The notes below the pieces were generated by a model that saw nothing but the letters and a program-made list of their open reading frames with translations, ran no database searches and had not been told where the DNA came from. 64,000 nt of DNA from Stappia sp. BW2 (GTDB taxonomy: Bacteria; Pseudomonadota; Alphaproteobacteria; Rhizobiales; Stappiaceae), in assembly GCF_008107695.1 (NCBI RefSeq), contig NZ_VIRG01000070.1, positions 868,001 to 932,000 of the forward strand, written 5' to 3'. Position numbers and translations under genes: made by a program. Below are positions 43,347-52,384 of the stretch, piece after piece; the stretch's first letter is position 1; every line of letters begins with the position of its first letter.

Positions 43347-45556
43347 TGCACCGCCGCGACATCGGTGTTGGCGGACCCTGGAGCCGGCGCCGCTTCGGCG
43401 CTCTTGCGCTCAAGCAGCAGGCGCAAGTCCTGGCCTATCTGCAAGAGCAGGTCCTGCGTGCGCCGTTTCAGCACCCGGGGCTGGGCGGAGTCGCCAGTGT
43501 CTGTTGCCAGTTTGGCCGGGGTGGACCGGGACAGGCGGGGCAGGCTTTCCGGTTCGACGCCGGGCATGCGCGCCAACTCGATGCCGTTGTGGGCAAAGGC
43601 ATTGTATTTCTGCCAGGCCATCGCAGGCAGACTGCCGCCCGTAACCCGGCGGGTCGAGGTGAAGTCGTCATTGCCGAACCAGACGGCCGTGGCAAAGTTG
43701 CCGGTGTAGCCGACAAACCAGGCATCGCGATAAGCGTTGGTCGTGCCGGTCTTTCCGGCAGCAACCACTCCGTCGATCTGCGCCCGGCGGGCCGTGCCAG
43801 CCTCAACAACATTGACCAGAATTCCGTTCATCTCTTCCACCTTGTCCTCCGGCAGGACGCGTTCTGCAGGCGGTTCATCGCGTTCGCGGCGGTAGAGGAC
43901 CTCGCCGGCACTGTTCTTGATTTCAAGAACTGCGTAGGCCGGTGCCTTGGTGCCGCCGTTTGCAAAGACGGAATAAGCAGAGGCCATGTCGATGACGGAG
44001 ACTTCGGATGAGCCGATGGGCAGTGACACGGAGTTTTCCAACTCGTGGGTCAGACCCATGCGATAGGCGGTGTCGATGATCTTCTGACGGCCGAAATCCA
44101 GCGACAGGATCACAGGAATGGTATTGATGGACTTGGTAAGCGCGGTTTTCAGCGTAACGGCGCCCCGGTAGCTTCTCGAATAGTTCTTCGGCGACCAGTT
44201 GCCGATCCAGACCGGCCGGTCGGTGACAACGCTGTCTGCCGAGTAGCCGTTCATGAAGGCCGTCATGTAGACGAAGGGCTTGAAGGAGGAACCGGGCTGC
44301 CGCAGTGCGTTGACCGCACGGTTGAACTGGCTTTCGCCGTAGGAACTGCCGCCGACCATGGCAATCACGGCTCCGTCGGGGATCATTGAAACCAGCGCTG
44401 CCGAGCTAACGTCACGCAGCTTGCCGTTTTCCCGAAGCACGGTCTCGACCGCCAGATCCGCCTGACGCTGCAGTGCCGGGTCCAGTGTGGTGCGCACTGT
44501 AACGATGCGGTCGCGGGCGAGGGCCGGATAACGCCGCGCGAGTTTCTTTACCTCGTCCAGCGCCCAGTCGAGAAAATATTCCGGCAGTTGTTCCTGAGAC
44601 CTGTCGACGGCAAGCGCCGGATTACGGCGCGCGCCGATGACCTGGCCTTCGGTCAGGAATTTCGCCTGCACCATGTTGGACAGAACCTCATTGGCACGCG
44701 CACGGGCTGCAGGCAGGTTGATGTGGGGCGCGTATTTGGTCGGCGCCTTGTAGAGACCGGCGAGCATGGCGCTTTCGGCAAGCGTCAGCTCACGCACATT
44801 CTTGTTGAAATAGAATTCGGAAGCCGCTGTCACCCCGAACACGCCGCCGCCCATGTAGGCGCGGTCGAGATAGAGCTTCAGGATCTCCTGCTTGGACAGG
44901 TTCGCCTCCAGCCACAGCGCCAGATAGGCTTCCTTGATCTTGCGGCTGAGGCTGCGCTCGTTGGTCAGGAAGAGGTTCTTGGCGAGCTGCTGTGTCAGTG
45001 TCGACCCACCCTGGACGACACCTCCGGCCCGAGCGTTTTCCACCATGGCGCGGAAGGTGCCGAAGAAATCGATGCCGAAATGGCTGAAGAAACGGCGGTC
45101 TTCGGTGGAAAGAGTGGCCTTGATCAGCGAATCGGGAATTTCCTCAAGCGGGACGCTGTCGTTGAGCACGATGCCACGCCGGCCGATTTCCTTGCCGAAA
45201 CGGTCCAGGAATGTCACCGCGAAATCATCGGTGGTCTTCCAGTCGGCATAGCGTGTTGCCTCAAAGGCGGGCTGGGCGAAGGCCAGTACAACGATGAAAC
45301 CGGCAAGGCCGTAGGTGAGGCCGTCTGACGACAGTTCGGCAAGAACGCGCCAGATACCCTTGGCCCGGAACCGCCGCAGAAAGGCGTCATAGCCTTCGAA
45401 TGTCCGGCGGATGGCTGTTCCGCTCTTCCAAAGGGCTGTGTCGATAAGGGCATCAACCGCCAGGAAAAAGCGCCGGAACCGATTGCGCTTTCTCGGCGGT
45501 TTCTGCTCCGGCAAGCTGCCGGTCTCGACTTCTTCTGACTGCGGTTTGTCCGTCAC
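43343..45556 (-). CDS. Penicillin-binding protein 1A (bifunctional)
   Basis: A 737-residue class A peptidoglycan synthase. A long basic cytosolic lead precedes one membrane helix (about 83-103). The glycosyltransferase domain shows STEDRRFFSHFGID, GGSTLTQQLAKNLFL and RKIKEAYLALWLE. The transpeptidase has SSFKPF (S-x-x-K), SIN, and KTGTTN. A disordered C-terminus follows. It starts at GTG 45556 with GGAG upstream. It is the first gene of the coupled PBP1A-DUF1214-DUF1254 unit. The specific paralogue name (mrcA) is not assigned. Confidence 0.95.
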   Translation of the reverse strand: MTDKPQSEEVETGSLPEQKPPRKRNRFRRFFLAVDALIDTALWKSGTAIRRTFEGYDAFLRRFRAKGIWRVLAELSSDGLTYGLAGFIVVLAFAQPAFEATRYADWKTTDDFAVTFLDRFGKEIGRRGIVLNDSVPLEEIPDSLIKATLSTEDRRFFSHFGIDFFGTFRAMVENARAGGVVQGGSTLTQQLAKNLFLTNERSLSRKIKEAYLALWLEANLSKQEILKLYLDRAYMGGGVFGVTAASEFYFNKNVRELTLAESAMLAGLYKAPTKYAPHINLPAARARANEVLSNMVQAKFLTEGQVIGARRNPALAVDRSQEQLPEYFLDWALDEVKKLARRYPALARDRIVTVRTTLDPALQRQADLAVETVLRENGKLRDVSSAALVSMIPDGAVIAMVGGSSYGESQFNRAVNALRQPGSSFKPFVYMTAFMNGYSADSVVTDRPVWIGNWSPKNYSRSYRGAVTLKTALTKSINTIPVILSLDFGRQKIIDTAYRMGLTHELENSVSLPIGSSEVSVIDMASAYSVFANGGTKAPAYAVLEIKNSAGEVLYRRERDEPPAERVLPEDKVEEMNGILVNVVEAGTARRAQIDGVVAAGKTGTTNAYRDAWFVGYTGNFATAVWFGNDDFTSTRRVTGGSLPAMAWQKYNAFAHNGIELARMPGVEPESLPRLSRSTPAKLATDTGDSAQPRVLKRRTQDLLLQIGQDLRLLLERKSAEAAPAPGSANTDVAAVQ

Positions 45557-45776
45557 GCGAACAAGGTCTCCGGATCAAAATGGGACGGCACAAGCTAGCC
45601 GTTTTTTGGGGCCGTGCAAACAGGTCACCAGGATGACCGTTTCAGTGGTCCAGTTTACCGACATTTGTTGCAAATTCATTGAGGAAAAACAGCCCGAATT
45701 TTCGCCCGGCTTGCCCGGGGGACTGTAGCATGATAGGCGCCGGTGGTTCCTGCCCAAGAAAGGCGTGCGCGACTTC

Positions 45777-46262
45777 ATGATTGCCGACGACACCTCACGC
45801 GAGCTTCCGTTCTGGAAAACCCGGACGCTGGAAGACATGACGCAGCCCCAGTGGGAGTCGCTTTGCGATGGCTGCGCGCGCTGCTGCCTCAACAAGCTGG
45901 AAGACTGGGACACCGGTGAGATCGTCTGGACAGACGTTGCCTGTACGCTTCTTGACGGCACCAGTTGCCGCTGCAGGGACTATGAGAACAGGGCGTCCAT
46001 CGTGCCGGACTGCATTCAGCTTACACCCGGCGAGGTACGGACGCTGACATGGTTGCCGCCAACCTGCGCCTACCGGCTGGTTCGCGAAGGCAAGGACCTC
46101 TACTGGTGGCATCCTCTTGTGTCGGGAGATCCGGAAACGGTCCATCAGGCAGGCATTTCCGTTCGCGGGCGGACGATCCCCGAAGATGGCATGGCTCTGG
46201 AAGACTACGAGCACCATGTGGTGTTCTGGCCAGGCGAACTGCCGGAAGACGCACAGAGTTAG
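45777..46262 (+). CDS. YcgN family cysteine-cluster protein
   Basis: A protein of about 161 residues of the YcgN/UPF0260 family. Cysteines cluster as [19 protein letters not shown] near residue 30, then [11 protein letters not shown] and VPDC, a pattern of the zinc- or iron-cluster-binding YkgJ/YcgN group. [10 protein letters not shown] and WWHPLVSGD are also typical. GTG 45765 is an alternative start; neither has ideal Shine-Dalgarno spacing. Function unknown. Confidence 0.87.
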   Translation: MIADDTSRELPFWKTRTLEDMTQPQWESLCDGCARCCLNKLEDWDTGEIVWTDVACTLLDGTSCRCRDYENRASIVPDCIQLTPGEVRTLTWLPPTCAYRLVREGKDLYWWHPLVSGDPETVHQAGISVRGRTIPEDGMALEDYEHHVVFWPGELPEDAQS

Positions 46263-46313
46263 CCACTTTATGTTGTGAAGACTTAGGCCTTTCCAGGGCC
46301 GCCTCAACCTGTC

Positions 46314-46931
46314 TCATTGCCTGAGCAGGAAAGCCTCGACATGGCGTCGGAGCCGATGCTCCAGATCTGATTTGTCGGTCAACTGATGGCTCTTGATCAG
46401 AATTGCCCCGTGGATCATGAAGGCGATCAGCCCATCGACCATTTCCTTTGGTGACCGGTCCTTTCGCAGTTCTGGCTTCAAGCCGGGCTCCTGCTGCCAG
46501 AAAGTCAGAAATTCTTCCAACTCTGCATCCAGCGCATCCAGCGTCTCGACGAATTCGGCGGCGCAATTGGGTTTGGTAACACCGATATTGTCCAGAAAAA
46601 GCCGGAGGATTGCCGGGCTGTCGGTGATGACCGCGATCAACGACATCATGCGTTGCAAGAGCAGACCGACCGGATCGGACATTTGCTCTGCTTGCGGCCC
46701 TTCGGTTGCCGTTGACGCGCGCAGGGCGTTCAGGCGGTCCAGCAGGACGTAGGACAAGAGACCGTCCATGTCGCCGAAATGCGAGAACACCGTTCCCTTG
46801 GCAACGCCTGCCTCCTGGGCAACCGCTTCTGCGGTGACCAGATCCAGCCCGTGTTTTTGACTGAGATCCCGGGCGGCTGCCAAAACCCGGGCGCGTGTAG
46901 CGATGCTTCGCTGCTGAGGTTTGCGTGTCAT
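46314..46931 (-). CDS. TetR family repressor
   Basis: A 205-residue regulator with an N-terminal helix-turn-helix (TAEAVAQEAGVAKGTVFSHFGDMDGLLSYVL, about residues 33-63) and a C-terminal ligand domain. It is divergent from a quinone reductase gene. Two near-identical TTGACC-N2-GGTCAA palindromes lie in the gap, so it probably represses both itself and the reductase. Confidence 0.92.
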   Translation of the reverse strand: MTRKPQQRSIATRARVLAAARDLSQKHGLDLVTAEAVAQEAGVAKGTVFSHFGDMDGLLSYVLLDRLNALRASTATEGPQAEQMSDPVGLLLQRMMSLIAVITDSPAILRLFLDNIGVTKPNCAAEFVETLDALDAELEEFLTFWQQEPGLKPELRKDRSPKEMVDGLIAFMIHGAILIKSHQLTDKSDLEHRLRRHVEAFLLRQ

Positions 46932-46945
46932 GATTTTCCATTAAA

Positions 46946-46959
46946 TTGACCGTGGTCAA
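46946..46959. promoter_or_regulatory. TetR operator 1
   Basis: TTGACCGTGGTCAA, with perfect 6-bp arms around a 2-bp centre, 15 bp upstream of the tetR start. A second copy lies 52 bp away. Confidence 0.8.
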
Positions 46960-46997
46960 AAAATATCTTGACGGATGCTTCGCTGAATGTCAAAAAA

Positions 46998-47010
46998 TGA
47001 CCACGGTCAA
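46998..47010. promoter_or_regulatory. TetR operator 2
   Basis: TGACCACGGTCAA, the reverse complement of most of operator 1, 39 bp upstream of the quinone reductase ATG. Two sites in one divergent gap support cooperative repression of both genes. Confidence 0.8.
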
Positions 47011-47048
47011 TTTTGGCGTTCAACGCCTGCAAATTCACAAGGTGACAC

Positions 47049-47630
47049 ATGACACGGATACTGGTTTTGGAAGGACATCCCGCAAAGGACACCTTTTCGG
47101 GTGCTCTTGCGGCGGAATATGCCGATAACGCGAGCGCGGCCGGCAATGAGGTGCGCGTGCGGCATCTGGCGGATCTTAACTTCGATGCGGATTTCGGAGT
47201 TTCTTCCTTCAAGGATGCAAAGCCGCTGGAACCTGACCTGGAAGCATTATGGCAGGACATTTTGTGGTGTGAGCATTTCGTGCTGACGCATCCGCTGTGG
47301 TGGGGCGGGATGCCGGGCAAGCTGAAAGGCCTGTTTGACCGCATCCTGCTGCCGGGCATGTCCTTTCAATACGTCAAAGGCAAACCGATACCCGAACAGC
47401 TTTTGAAGGGGCGAACCGCGCAGGTTCTGGTGACTTCCGATACGCCAGGCTGGTACTTCACCTGGATCTATGGCGCAGGCATCAGAAAACAGACGGAGAA
47501 ACAGATCCTCGGTTTCTGCGGTCTCAAGCCCAGGGGCTATCACATGTTCTCACCGATCCGCGGAACGAGTGACGATGCGAAACGCAAGATGCTGGAACGG
47601 GCCGCTGCACTGGGACGCAAGGCTGCGTGA
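47049..47630 (+). CDS. NAD(P)H quinone reductase (flavodoxin-like)
   Basis: A 193-residue flavodoxin-fold oxidoreductase of the KefF/MdaB/NQO1 type. Typical features are LVLEGHPAKDTFSGALA (FMN loop), THPLWWGGMPGKLKGLFDRILLPG (about 79-102) and GAGIRKQTEKQILGFCGLKP. It likely reduces quinones by two electrons. It is divergent from the TetR repressor with two operators upstream. Confidence 0.9.
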   Translation: MTRILVLEGHPAKDTFSGALAAEYADNASAAGNEVRVRHLADLNFDADFGVSSFKDAKPLEPDLEALWQDILWCEHFVLTHPLWWGGMPGKLKGLFDRILLPGMSFQYVKGKPIPEQLLKGRTAQVLVTSDTPGWYFTWIYGAGIRKQTEKQILGFCGLKPRGYHMFSPIRGTSDDAKRKMLERAAALGRKAA

Positions 47631-47809
47631 CGTTGGTCCCATTCGCTTTTGCAAATCGGAAGCCATTGAACGTCTGCATCTTGATTGCGCTGAGTTCCGG
47701 CTTCCGATTGCAGCCTGTGCCGCAAAACACGTTCGCCCAGGCTGCTTTTCGTTGAAAGTGACGAAATCGCTCGGACTAGGCGCCAATCAGCGGCTTCATG
47801 CGGCAGCTG

Positions 47810-48328
47810 TCATTTTTTGAACGTCAGCGATACGGTTCCCACGGTGATCCCCGCCTTCATCACCTTTGCCGTATTTTCGACTGTGTTGCGGTCCACCTGT
47901 TTCAACGTATCATCGAAGCGAAGCAGCAAGGGGCCGTTTTCCGTCTCGAGGCTCGCAACGTAGGAAAAACGAAGGGCGCCATTGTCGTCGGTTCGCACAT
48001 TGGTCAAGCCAAGCACATCGGCTCTCTGGCCTATGTAGCGGTCTTCGGCAACTTTCTGGAAGAACCATGTCTTCGTGTCCCGCTCACCGTCGTCATAGAT
48101 GAAATCTTCGCGAAGTCTTAGCGTAAACGTGCGTTTGTTCCAGGTTCCCGTCAGCTTGACGGTGAAGGGACGATAGACACCGGCGATCTTGCTTTCAAAG
48201 ACGCCCTTGCCGATGGTTTTTCCGCGAAAGAACTCTTCCAGTACCAGGGATTTGGCCTGTGCCGGGATAGAGGTTGCGGCAGCAATTGCGAACACGAACA
48301 GGAGCAGATATCGACGGGCGCGGGTCAT
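47810..48328 (-). CDS. DUF3833 exported protein
   Basis: A 172-residue protein with a signal peptide (residues 1-25, ending in AQA-K) and the DUF3833 pattern LEEFFRGKTIGKGVFESKIAG plus LREDFIYDDGERDTKTWFFQ. Such proteins resemble lipocalin-like beta-barrels; the function is unknown. It lies between the reductase and P1-peptidase genes. Confidence 0.83.
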   Translation of the reverse strand: MTRARRYLLLFVFAIAAATSIPAQAKSLVLEEFFRGKTIGKGVFESKIAGVYRPFTVKLTGTWNKRTFTLRLREDFIYDDGERDTKTWFFQKVAEDRYIGQRADVLGLTNVRTDDNGALRFSYVASLETENGPLLLRFDDTLKQVDRNTVENTAKVMKAGITVGTVSLTFKK

Positions 48329-48396
48329 GACGGGCAGAGCCTCCTTCAGGAAAATCTGCCCAGCTTACGCAAACCGGTGCTCTTCGGATCTTGTAG

Positions 48397-49401
48397 CTAG
48401 CTTGCGAAGCGTTCTTTAAAGGTTGGGACAGGGTCGCCGGGGGCCGGGGAGGCGTTATAGACGCCGCGCGCGATGGCACGGGCCAGGCACGAAGCGGCCG
48501 CAGCTCCAAGCTGAACCATGTCCTCCAGGCCGTTTTCCATCCGGCGCTGACCGGTGGACAGTGCAAAGACAAGATCGCCATCCAGCGGCGTATGCGCCGG
48601 CCACAGGGCACGGGCAAGGCCGTCATGCGCCATAACTGCAAGCCGTTTCGCTTCGCCCTTCGTCAAAATGGCATCGGTCGCCACTGCGGCTATCGTGGTG
48701 TTGGCGCCGGCCTTGAGGCCGTCCAGTTTGGTACGGACGGAAATGGCGTCATGCGGTAGCGGATGGGCCATGCCCAGGCCACCGAACTCGTCGCCGATTT
48801 CAAACGGTGCTGCCCAGAAGTGGGCATTGTCGCCGACAGTTGCCCGCCCAAGTGCGTTCACACCGACAATGGCTCCCACCGTGACGCCATTGTCCAGCAC
48901 ATGGGAGGCCGAGCCGAGGCCGCCTTTCAGATTGGCAGTGGTGGCGCCGGTTCCTGCCCCGACGGAGCCGAGAGAAAAGTCGTGGCCGATGGCGTCGAGT
49001 GCCGAGCGGCCCAGGTCCCTATAGGGAGCAGCCTGGCCCCAGCTTTTGTCACCGCCGTTCAGAAGATCGAACAATATGGCGGTGGGAACAATCGGCACGC
49101 GGACGGGGCCGACCTGAAAGCCGTAGCCGAGTTCTGCAAGGCGGCCCTGGACACCCGCGCCTGCATCCAGGCCAAAGGCGGACCCGCCGGCCAGGACGAT
49201 GGCATCAATCTTCTCAACAGTCTGTTCAGGCTCCAGCAGCGCGATTTCGCGGGTGCCTGGTGCACCACCGTGAATGGCAACGGACGCGACCGCCGGTTCG
49301 TCGGGAACGAGCACGGTTGCCCCGGATTTCAGCTCAAGATCGGTGGCATTGCCGACCTTGAGGCCCGGAACATCGGTGATCAGATTGCGTAAACCGGGCA
49401 T
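48397..49401 (-). CDS. P1 family (DmpA-like) aminopeptidase
   Basis: A 334-residue N-terminal-nucleophile hydrolase of the DmpA/OAT fold. GSVGAGTGATTANLKGGLGSAS in the middle is the G-A-G-T-G-A signature with K-G-G-x-G, and GANTTIAAVATDA near residue 232 holds the autocatalytic Asn-Thr site, which would split the chain into alpha and beta subunits with the new N-terminal Thr as nucleophile. Family members are L-aminopeptidase/D-esterases and beta-peptidases. Confidence 0.9.
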   Translation of the reverse strand: MPGLRNLITDVPGLKVGNATDLELKSGATVLVPDEPAVASVAIHGGAPGTREIALLEPEQTVEKIDAIVLAGGSAFGLDAGAGVQGRLAELGYGFQVGPVRVPIVPTAILFDLLNGGDKSWGQAAPYRDLGRSALDAIGHDFSLGSVGAGTGATTANLKGGLGSASHVLDNGVTVGAIVGVNALGRATVGDNAHFWAAPFEIGDEFGGLGMAHPLPHDAISVRTKLDGLKAGANTTIAAVATDAILTKGEAKRLAVMAHDGLARALWPAHTPLDGDLVFALSTGQRRMENGLEDMVQLGAAAASCLARAIARGVYNASPAPGDPVPTFKERFAS

Positions 49402-49455
49402 GAACTGACGGTCCTTGGTTGAAGGTTGGCGTTTGGGAGTTTGAGGGGCTGGTCG

Positions 49456-49983
49456 TCAGGTGTCGAGGCTTTTGTAGCCCCGGCGGACGTAAAGAAGAGA
49501 TTTGCCCGGATCGGTCATTCGCAGGTCGATCACGGTGCCGACAATGATTGAATGCGTCCCCATTTCCGTAACAGAATAAACCTCGCAATCGACGCTGAGG
49601 CGGGCGCTGTCGAGTGCCGGGCATCCGGTCGCCAGAGTTGTCCACGCCCCCTTTTCGAATCGCTGGGGCATCTCCAGCTTGTCGCGTCCGGCAAAGGCGT
49701 CGGATATTGCCTCATGATCATCGCTGAGCGTATTGAGGCAGAATCTGCGGTTTTCAAGAACAGCGGCGTGGATGCGTGTTTTTTTGTTCAGGCAGACCAG
49801 GATGCTGGCCGGTTCGTCGCTGACCGAACAGGCCGCAGAAACGGTTGCACCGATGCGGCCGCCCGGGCCATCGGTGGTTACCACATGAACGGCCGTTGCA
49901 ATTCGGCTCATGGCTTCACGGAAAATCTCGGTCTCCAGCGGAAGCCTGTCCGGATCATCGGGGCCTGAAGAAGTTGGAGACAT
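49456..49983 (-). CDS. Flavin reductase (HpaC-like)
   Basis: A 175-residue flavin-dependent protein of the flavin reductase family, which supplies reduced flavin to two-component monooxygenases. IFREAMSRIATAVHVVTTDGPGGRIGATVSAACSVSDEPASILVCLNKK is diagnostic. ATG 49983 is preferred over TTG 49986, with CAGGA upstream. No monooxygenase is adjacent. It lies 54 bp upstream of the P1-peptidase gene in the same direction. Confidence 0.9.
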   Translation of the reverse strand: MSPTSSGPDDPDRLPLETEIFREAMSRIATAVHVVTTDGPGGRIGATVSAACSVSDEPASILVCLNKKTRIHAAVLENRRFCLNTLSDDHEAISDAFAGRDKLEMPQRFEKGAWTTLATGCPALDSARLSVDCEVYSVTEMGTHSIIVGTVIDLRMTDPGKSLLYVRRGYKSLDT

Positions 49984-50305
49984 CAAGTTGGTTCCTGAGT
50001 GGCTCAGCGGGGAATCATTCGTCTTTCGGACGCGGACCGGAGTTTAGGCGGCCATGGATAGGATGCCTAGACCATGCCGCCTTCAACGGGGGACAGACTG
50101 GGTATCAGATGCCGCAACTTTGGGACCTCGCAACTTTGATGAAAGACCATTTGCGCAGCAGCGATAGGAGATCTTCGGATCGGACATTCTTCGTCTGATA
50201 TGGGGCAGGGCGCCAGCATTTGCCACCTGCGCTGCAAGTGCGCATTGAGCTGCAGGGCCCGCCGCGCTAGGGGTAGAGAGCAATCATCGAAGTTTGGGGA
50301 CACGA
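49984..50305. other. Divergent intergenic region, flavin reductase / binding protein
   Basis: No gene in these 322 bp. The region holds the promoters for the leftward reductase and rightward binding-protein genes; no clear operator was seen. Confidence 0.5.
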
Positions 50306-51412
50306 ATGACCTTTCAGCAGCTTCTGGCCAGCTTTGGCCTTCTTGCTTTTGGCGCTGTCGTCGCGACACCTGCTGCTGCCGACATCCGGATCGCGGTTGC
50401 CGGACCGATGAAAGGACAGTTCGCAGCTTTCGGCGAAGAGATGCGCATCGGTGCGGAAAGGGCGGTTGCCGATCTGAATGCAGCCGGCGGCGTGAACGGC
50501 GAGACGTTGGTGCTGGAAGTCGCCGATGATGGTTGCGACGCGGATCAGGCGGCCGCCGTCGCCAACCAGCTTATCGGCAAAGGCGTCGTCTTCGTTGCCG
50601 GTCATCTTTGCTTCAACAGTTCGATTGCAGCCAGCGAAGTCTATGCCGGTGGGGGCATTGTCCAGATCTCACCGGCAACAACGCTGCCGAAATTCACCGA
50701 CGAACGGCCAGGTGAGGGGACTTTTCGTCTGGCCCCCAGGGACGACCGGCAAGCGGACGTGGCAGCCAGATTTCTTGTCAACGAATTCGGCGACCAGCGG
50801 ATCGCACTCCTACACGACAAGACAGCTTACGGTATTGGACTTACCGATGCGTTGAAGGCTGCCCTCAACGAGCTTGGTACCAGTGAAAGCATGTCACTCG
50901 GATTTGATGCCGGCGGTGATGACTTCCGCACCCTGGTGTCGCAGCTCAAGCTTCAGGCGGTCGATGTTGTCTATCTGGGTGGGTACCATCCGGAAGCGGG
51001 GCTCATCAAACTGGAGATGGCACGCCAGGGGCTGGATGCGGTTCTGATGGCCGGAGATGCACTGATGACGGACGATTATTGGTCCGTGACTGGCAACGCG
51101 GGCAACGGAACCTTGCTGACCTATCCGGAGATCCCCCGTGAACGACCGCAAGCGCAGGATTTCGTTGCGGCCTTGGAAGGAGCCGGACTTTCTGCCGACC
51201 GTTTCACCCTGACGACATATGCCGCAATTCAAGCCTGGGCTCAGGCGGTGGAGGCCGGCGGGAACGCGGCCCTGCCGGACGTTGCAAGCGCCTTGAATGA
51301 GGGGACCTTCGATACGGTGATCGGCGAAGTCACGTTCAATGAAAACGGCGACAGCAACTTGCCGGATTATATCGTCTATCAGTGGCAGGGCGGGATGCCG
51401 CAAGCGCGGTGA
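50306..51412 (+). CDS. Branched-chain amino acid-type binding protein (LivK-like)
   Basis: A 368-residue periplasmic binding protein, type I fold. ATG 50306 has GGGGA upstream. Signal peptide residues 1-24 end in AAA-D. IRIAVAGPMKGQFAAFGEEMRIGAERAVADLNAAGGVNG is typical of Leu/Ile/Val-binding proteins. No liv permease or ATPase is adjacent, so it may be an orphan supplying a distant transporter. A hairpin follows. Confidence 0.9.
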   Translation: MTFQQLLASFGLLAFGAVVATPAAADIRIAVAGPMKGQFAAFGEEMRIGAERAVADLNAAGGVNGETLVLEVADDGCDADQAAAVANQLIGKGVVFVAGHLCFNSSIAASEVYAGGGIVQISPATTLPKFTDERPGEGTFRLAPRDDRQADVAARFLVNEFGDQRIALLHDKTAYGIGLTDALKAALNELGTSESMSLGFDAGGDDFRTLVSQLKLQAVDVVYLGGYHPEAGLIKLEMARQGLDAVLMAGDALMTDDYWSVTGNAGNGTLLTYPEIPRERPQAQDFVAALEGAGLSADRFTLTTYAAIQAWAQAVEAGGNAALPDVASALNEGTFDTVIGEVTFNENGDSNLPDYIVYQWQGGMPQAR

Positions 51413-51430
51413 GCTTTGCGCAAACTGAAG

Positions 51431-51458
51431 AGCACGCGACCTGCTCAGGGCGCGTGCT
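51431..51458 (+). terminator. Hairpin between convergent binding-protein and yceI genes
   Basis: AGCACGCG (51431-51438) pairs with CGCGTGCT (51451-51458) around a 12-base loop, in the 74-bp gap between two convergent genes. There is only a weak T run, so efficiency is uncertain. Confidence 0.45.
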
Positions 51459-51486
51459 TCTCCAGGCTCAAATCAAAAGACCGCGC

Positions 51487-52101
51487 TCAGGTGCGTGATC
51501 CGGTACCGCTGATCTTGAGGTTGACCTTGTCGGCGTAGATCGGCAGTCCGGCTTCCATACCGTAAAGGCTTCGGAAAAAGCCACCCGACACTTCAAAACC
51601 AACCTGACCGTTGGCCTTGCCGTCGGTAATCGTCACGGAAAGCTTGGTGCGTTTCTGCTGTCCACGAAGGTTCAACACACCTTCCACGTCTGCGGTGTTC
51701 TGACCGGTTATCTGCACCCGGGTGCTCTGGAACGTCGCAACCGGGTATTTGGCGACATCGAACATGGCCGAACTCTTCAGAAAACCAGTGACTTTGTCGT
51801 TGTTCGTCTGAACGCTTCTCAGGTCAACTTTCACGACGACGCGGCTCTTTTCCGGGTGGTTCTGATCAAGTGTCATTTTGCCGGAGACGGTCTTGAATTC
51901 TCCCGTAACCGCTTTGCCACCCAGCACCCGCACAGAAAAGCCGGTGGCAAGTTTTGCCGGTGAAAGCATGTAAGTGCCTGTCAGCGTCCCGGCGAAAGCC
52001 GGCAGCGGGGCTGATGCGAGCGCGAGCAGGCAGGCGAAGGTTGCCGCGGTTTTACGAAGTGGGCTCTTGAAGCCACGTGACATTGCAAAGGTTTGGGTCA
52101 T
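51487..52101 (-). CDS. YceI family periplasmic protein
   Basis: A 204-residue exported lipocalin-like protein. A basic lead and signal peptide (about 8-37, ending in AFA-G) precede the YceI pattern TGFSVRVLGGKAVTGEFKTVSGKMTLDQNHPEKSRVVVKVDLRSVQTNN and FDVAKYPVATFQSTRV. The family binds isoprenoid or amphiphilic molecules. ATG 52101 has AAGGA upstream. Confidence 0.9.
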   Translation of the reverse strand: MTQTFAMSRGFKSPLRKTAATFACLLALASAPLPAFAGTLTGTYMLSPAKLATGFSVRVLGGKAVTGEFKTVSGKMTLDQNHPEKSRVVVKVDLRSVQTNNDKVTGFLKSSAMFDVAKYPVATFQSTRVQITGQNTADVEGVLNLRGQQKRTKLSVTITDGKANGQVGFEVSGGFFRSLYGMEAGLPIYADKVNLKISGTGSRT

Positions 52102-52297
52102 TCCATAAGTCCTTGAACAAACTGAGCGAAGTAATTGGTGCGGCAATCAATGGTCCGCAAATGTCTCGACTTTGGGCCCTTCGGCGCCATGGGTGCATTA
52201 TGTCATCCTGCTGCGCCAGGCATGGTGACGGTCGTCACAGGCAAAACCCTGAGCGCAGACCGGCAAGCCGTATTTGCCTGCGGAGCTAGAGTGTCGA

Positions 52298-52312
52298 TTA
52301 ACCTTTTGGTAA
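52298..52312 (+). promoter_or_regulatory. Possible CtrA-type site
   Basis: TTAA-N7-GTAA resembles the CtrA box TTAA-N7-TTAA with one mismatch, about 72 bp before the L,D-transpeptidase start. Cell-cycle control of envelope genes is common in alphaproteobacteria, but one near-match is weak evidence. Confidence 0.25.
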
Positions 52313-52384
52313 GAAAATAGGCGCGTCCCGGTTCTTTCAAGGCGGGGGGCAGGGTAATCTTCGCGCAACTGCACGGAGTTTGTA

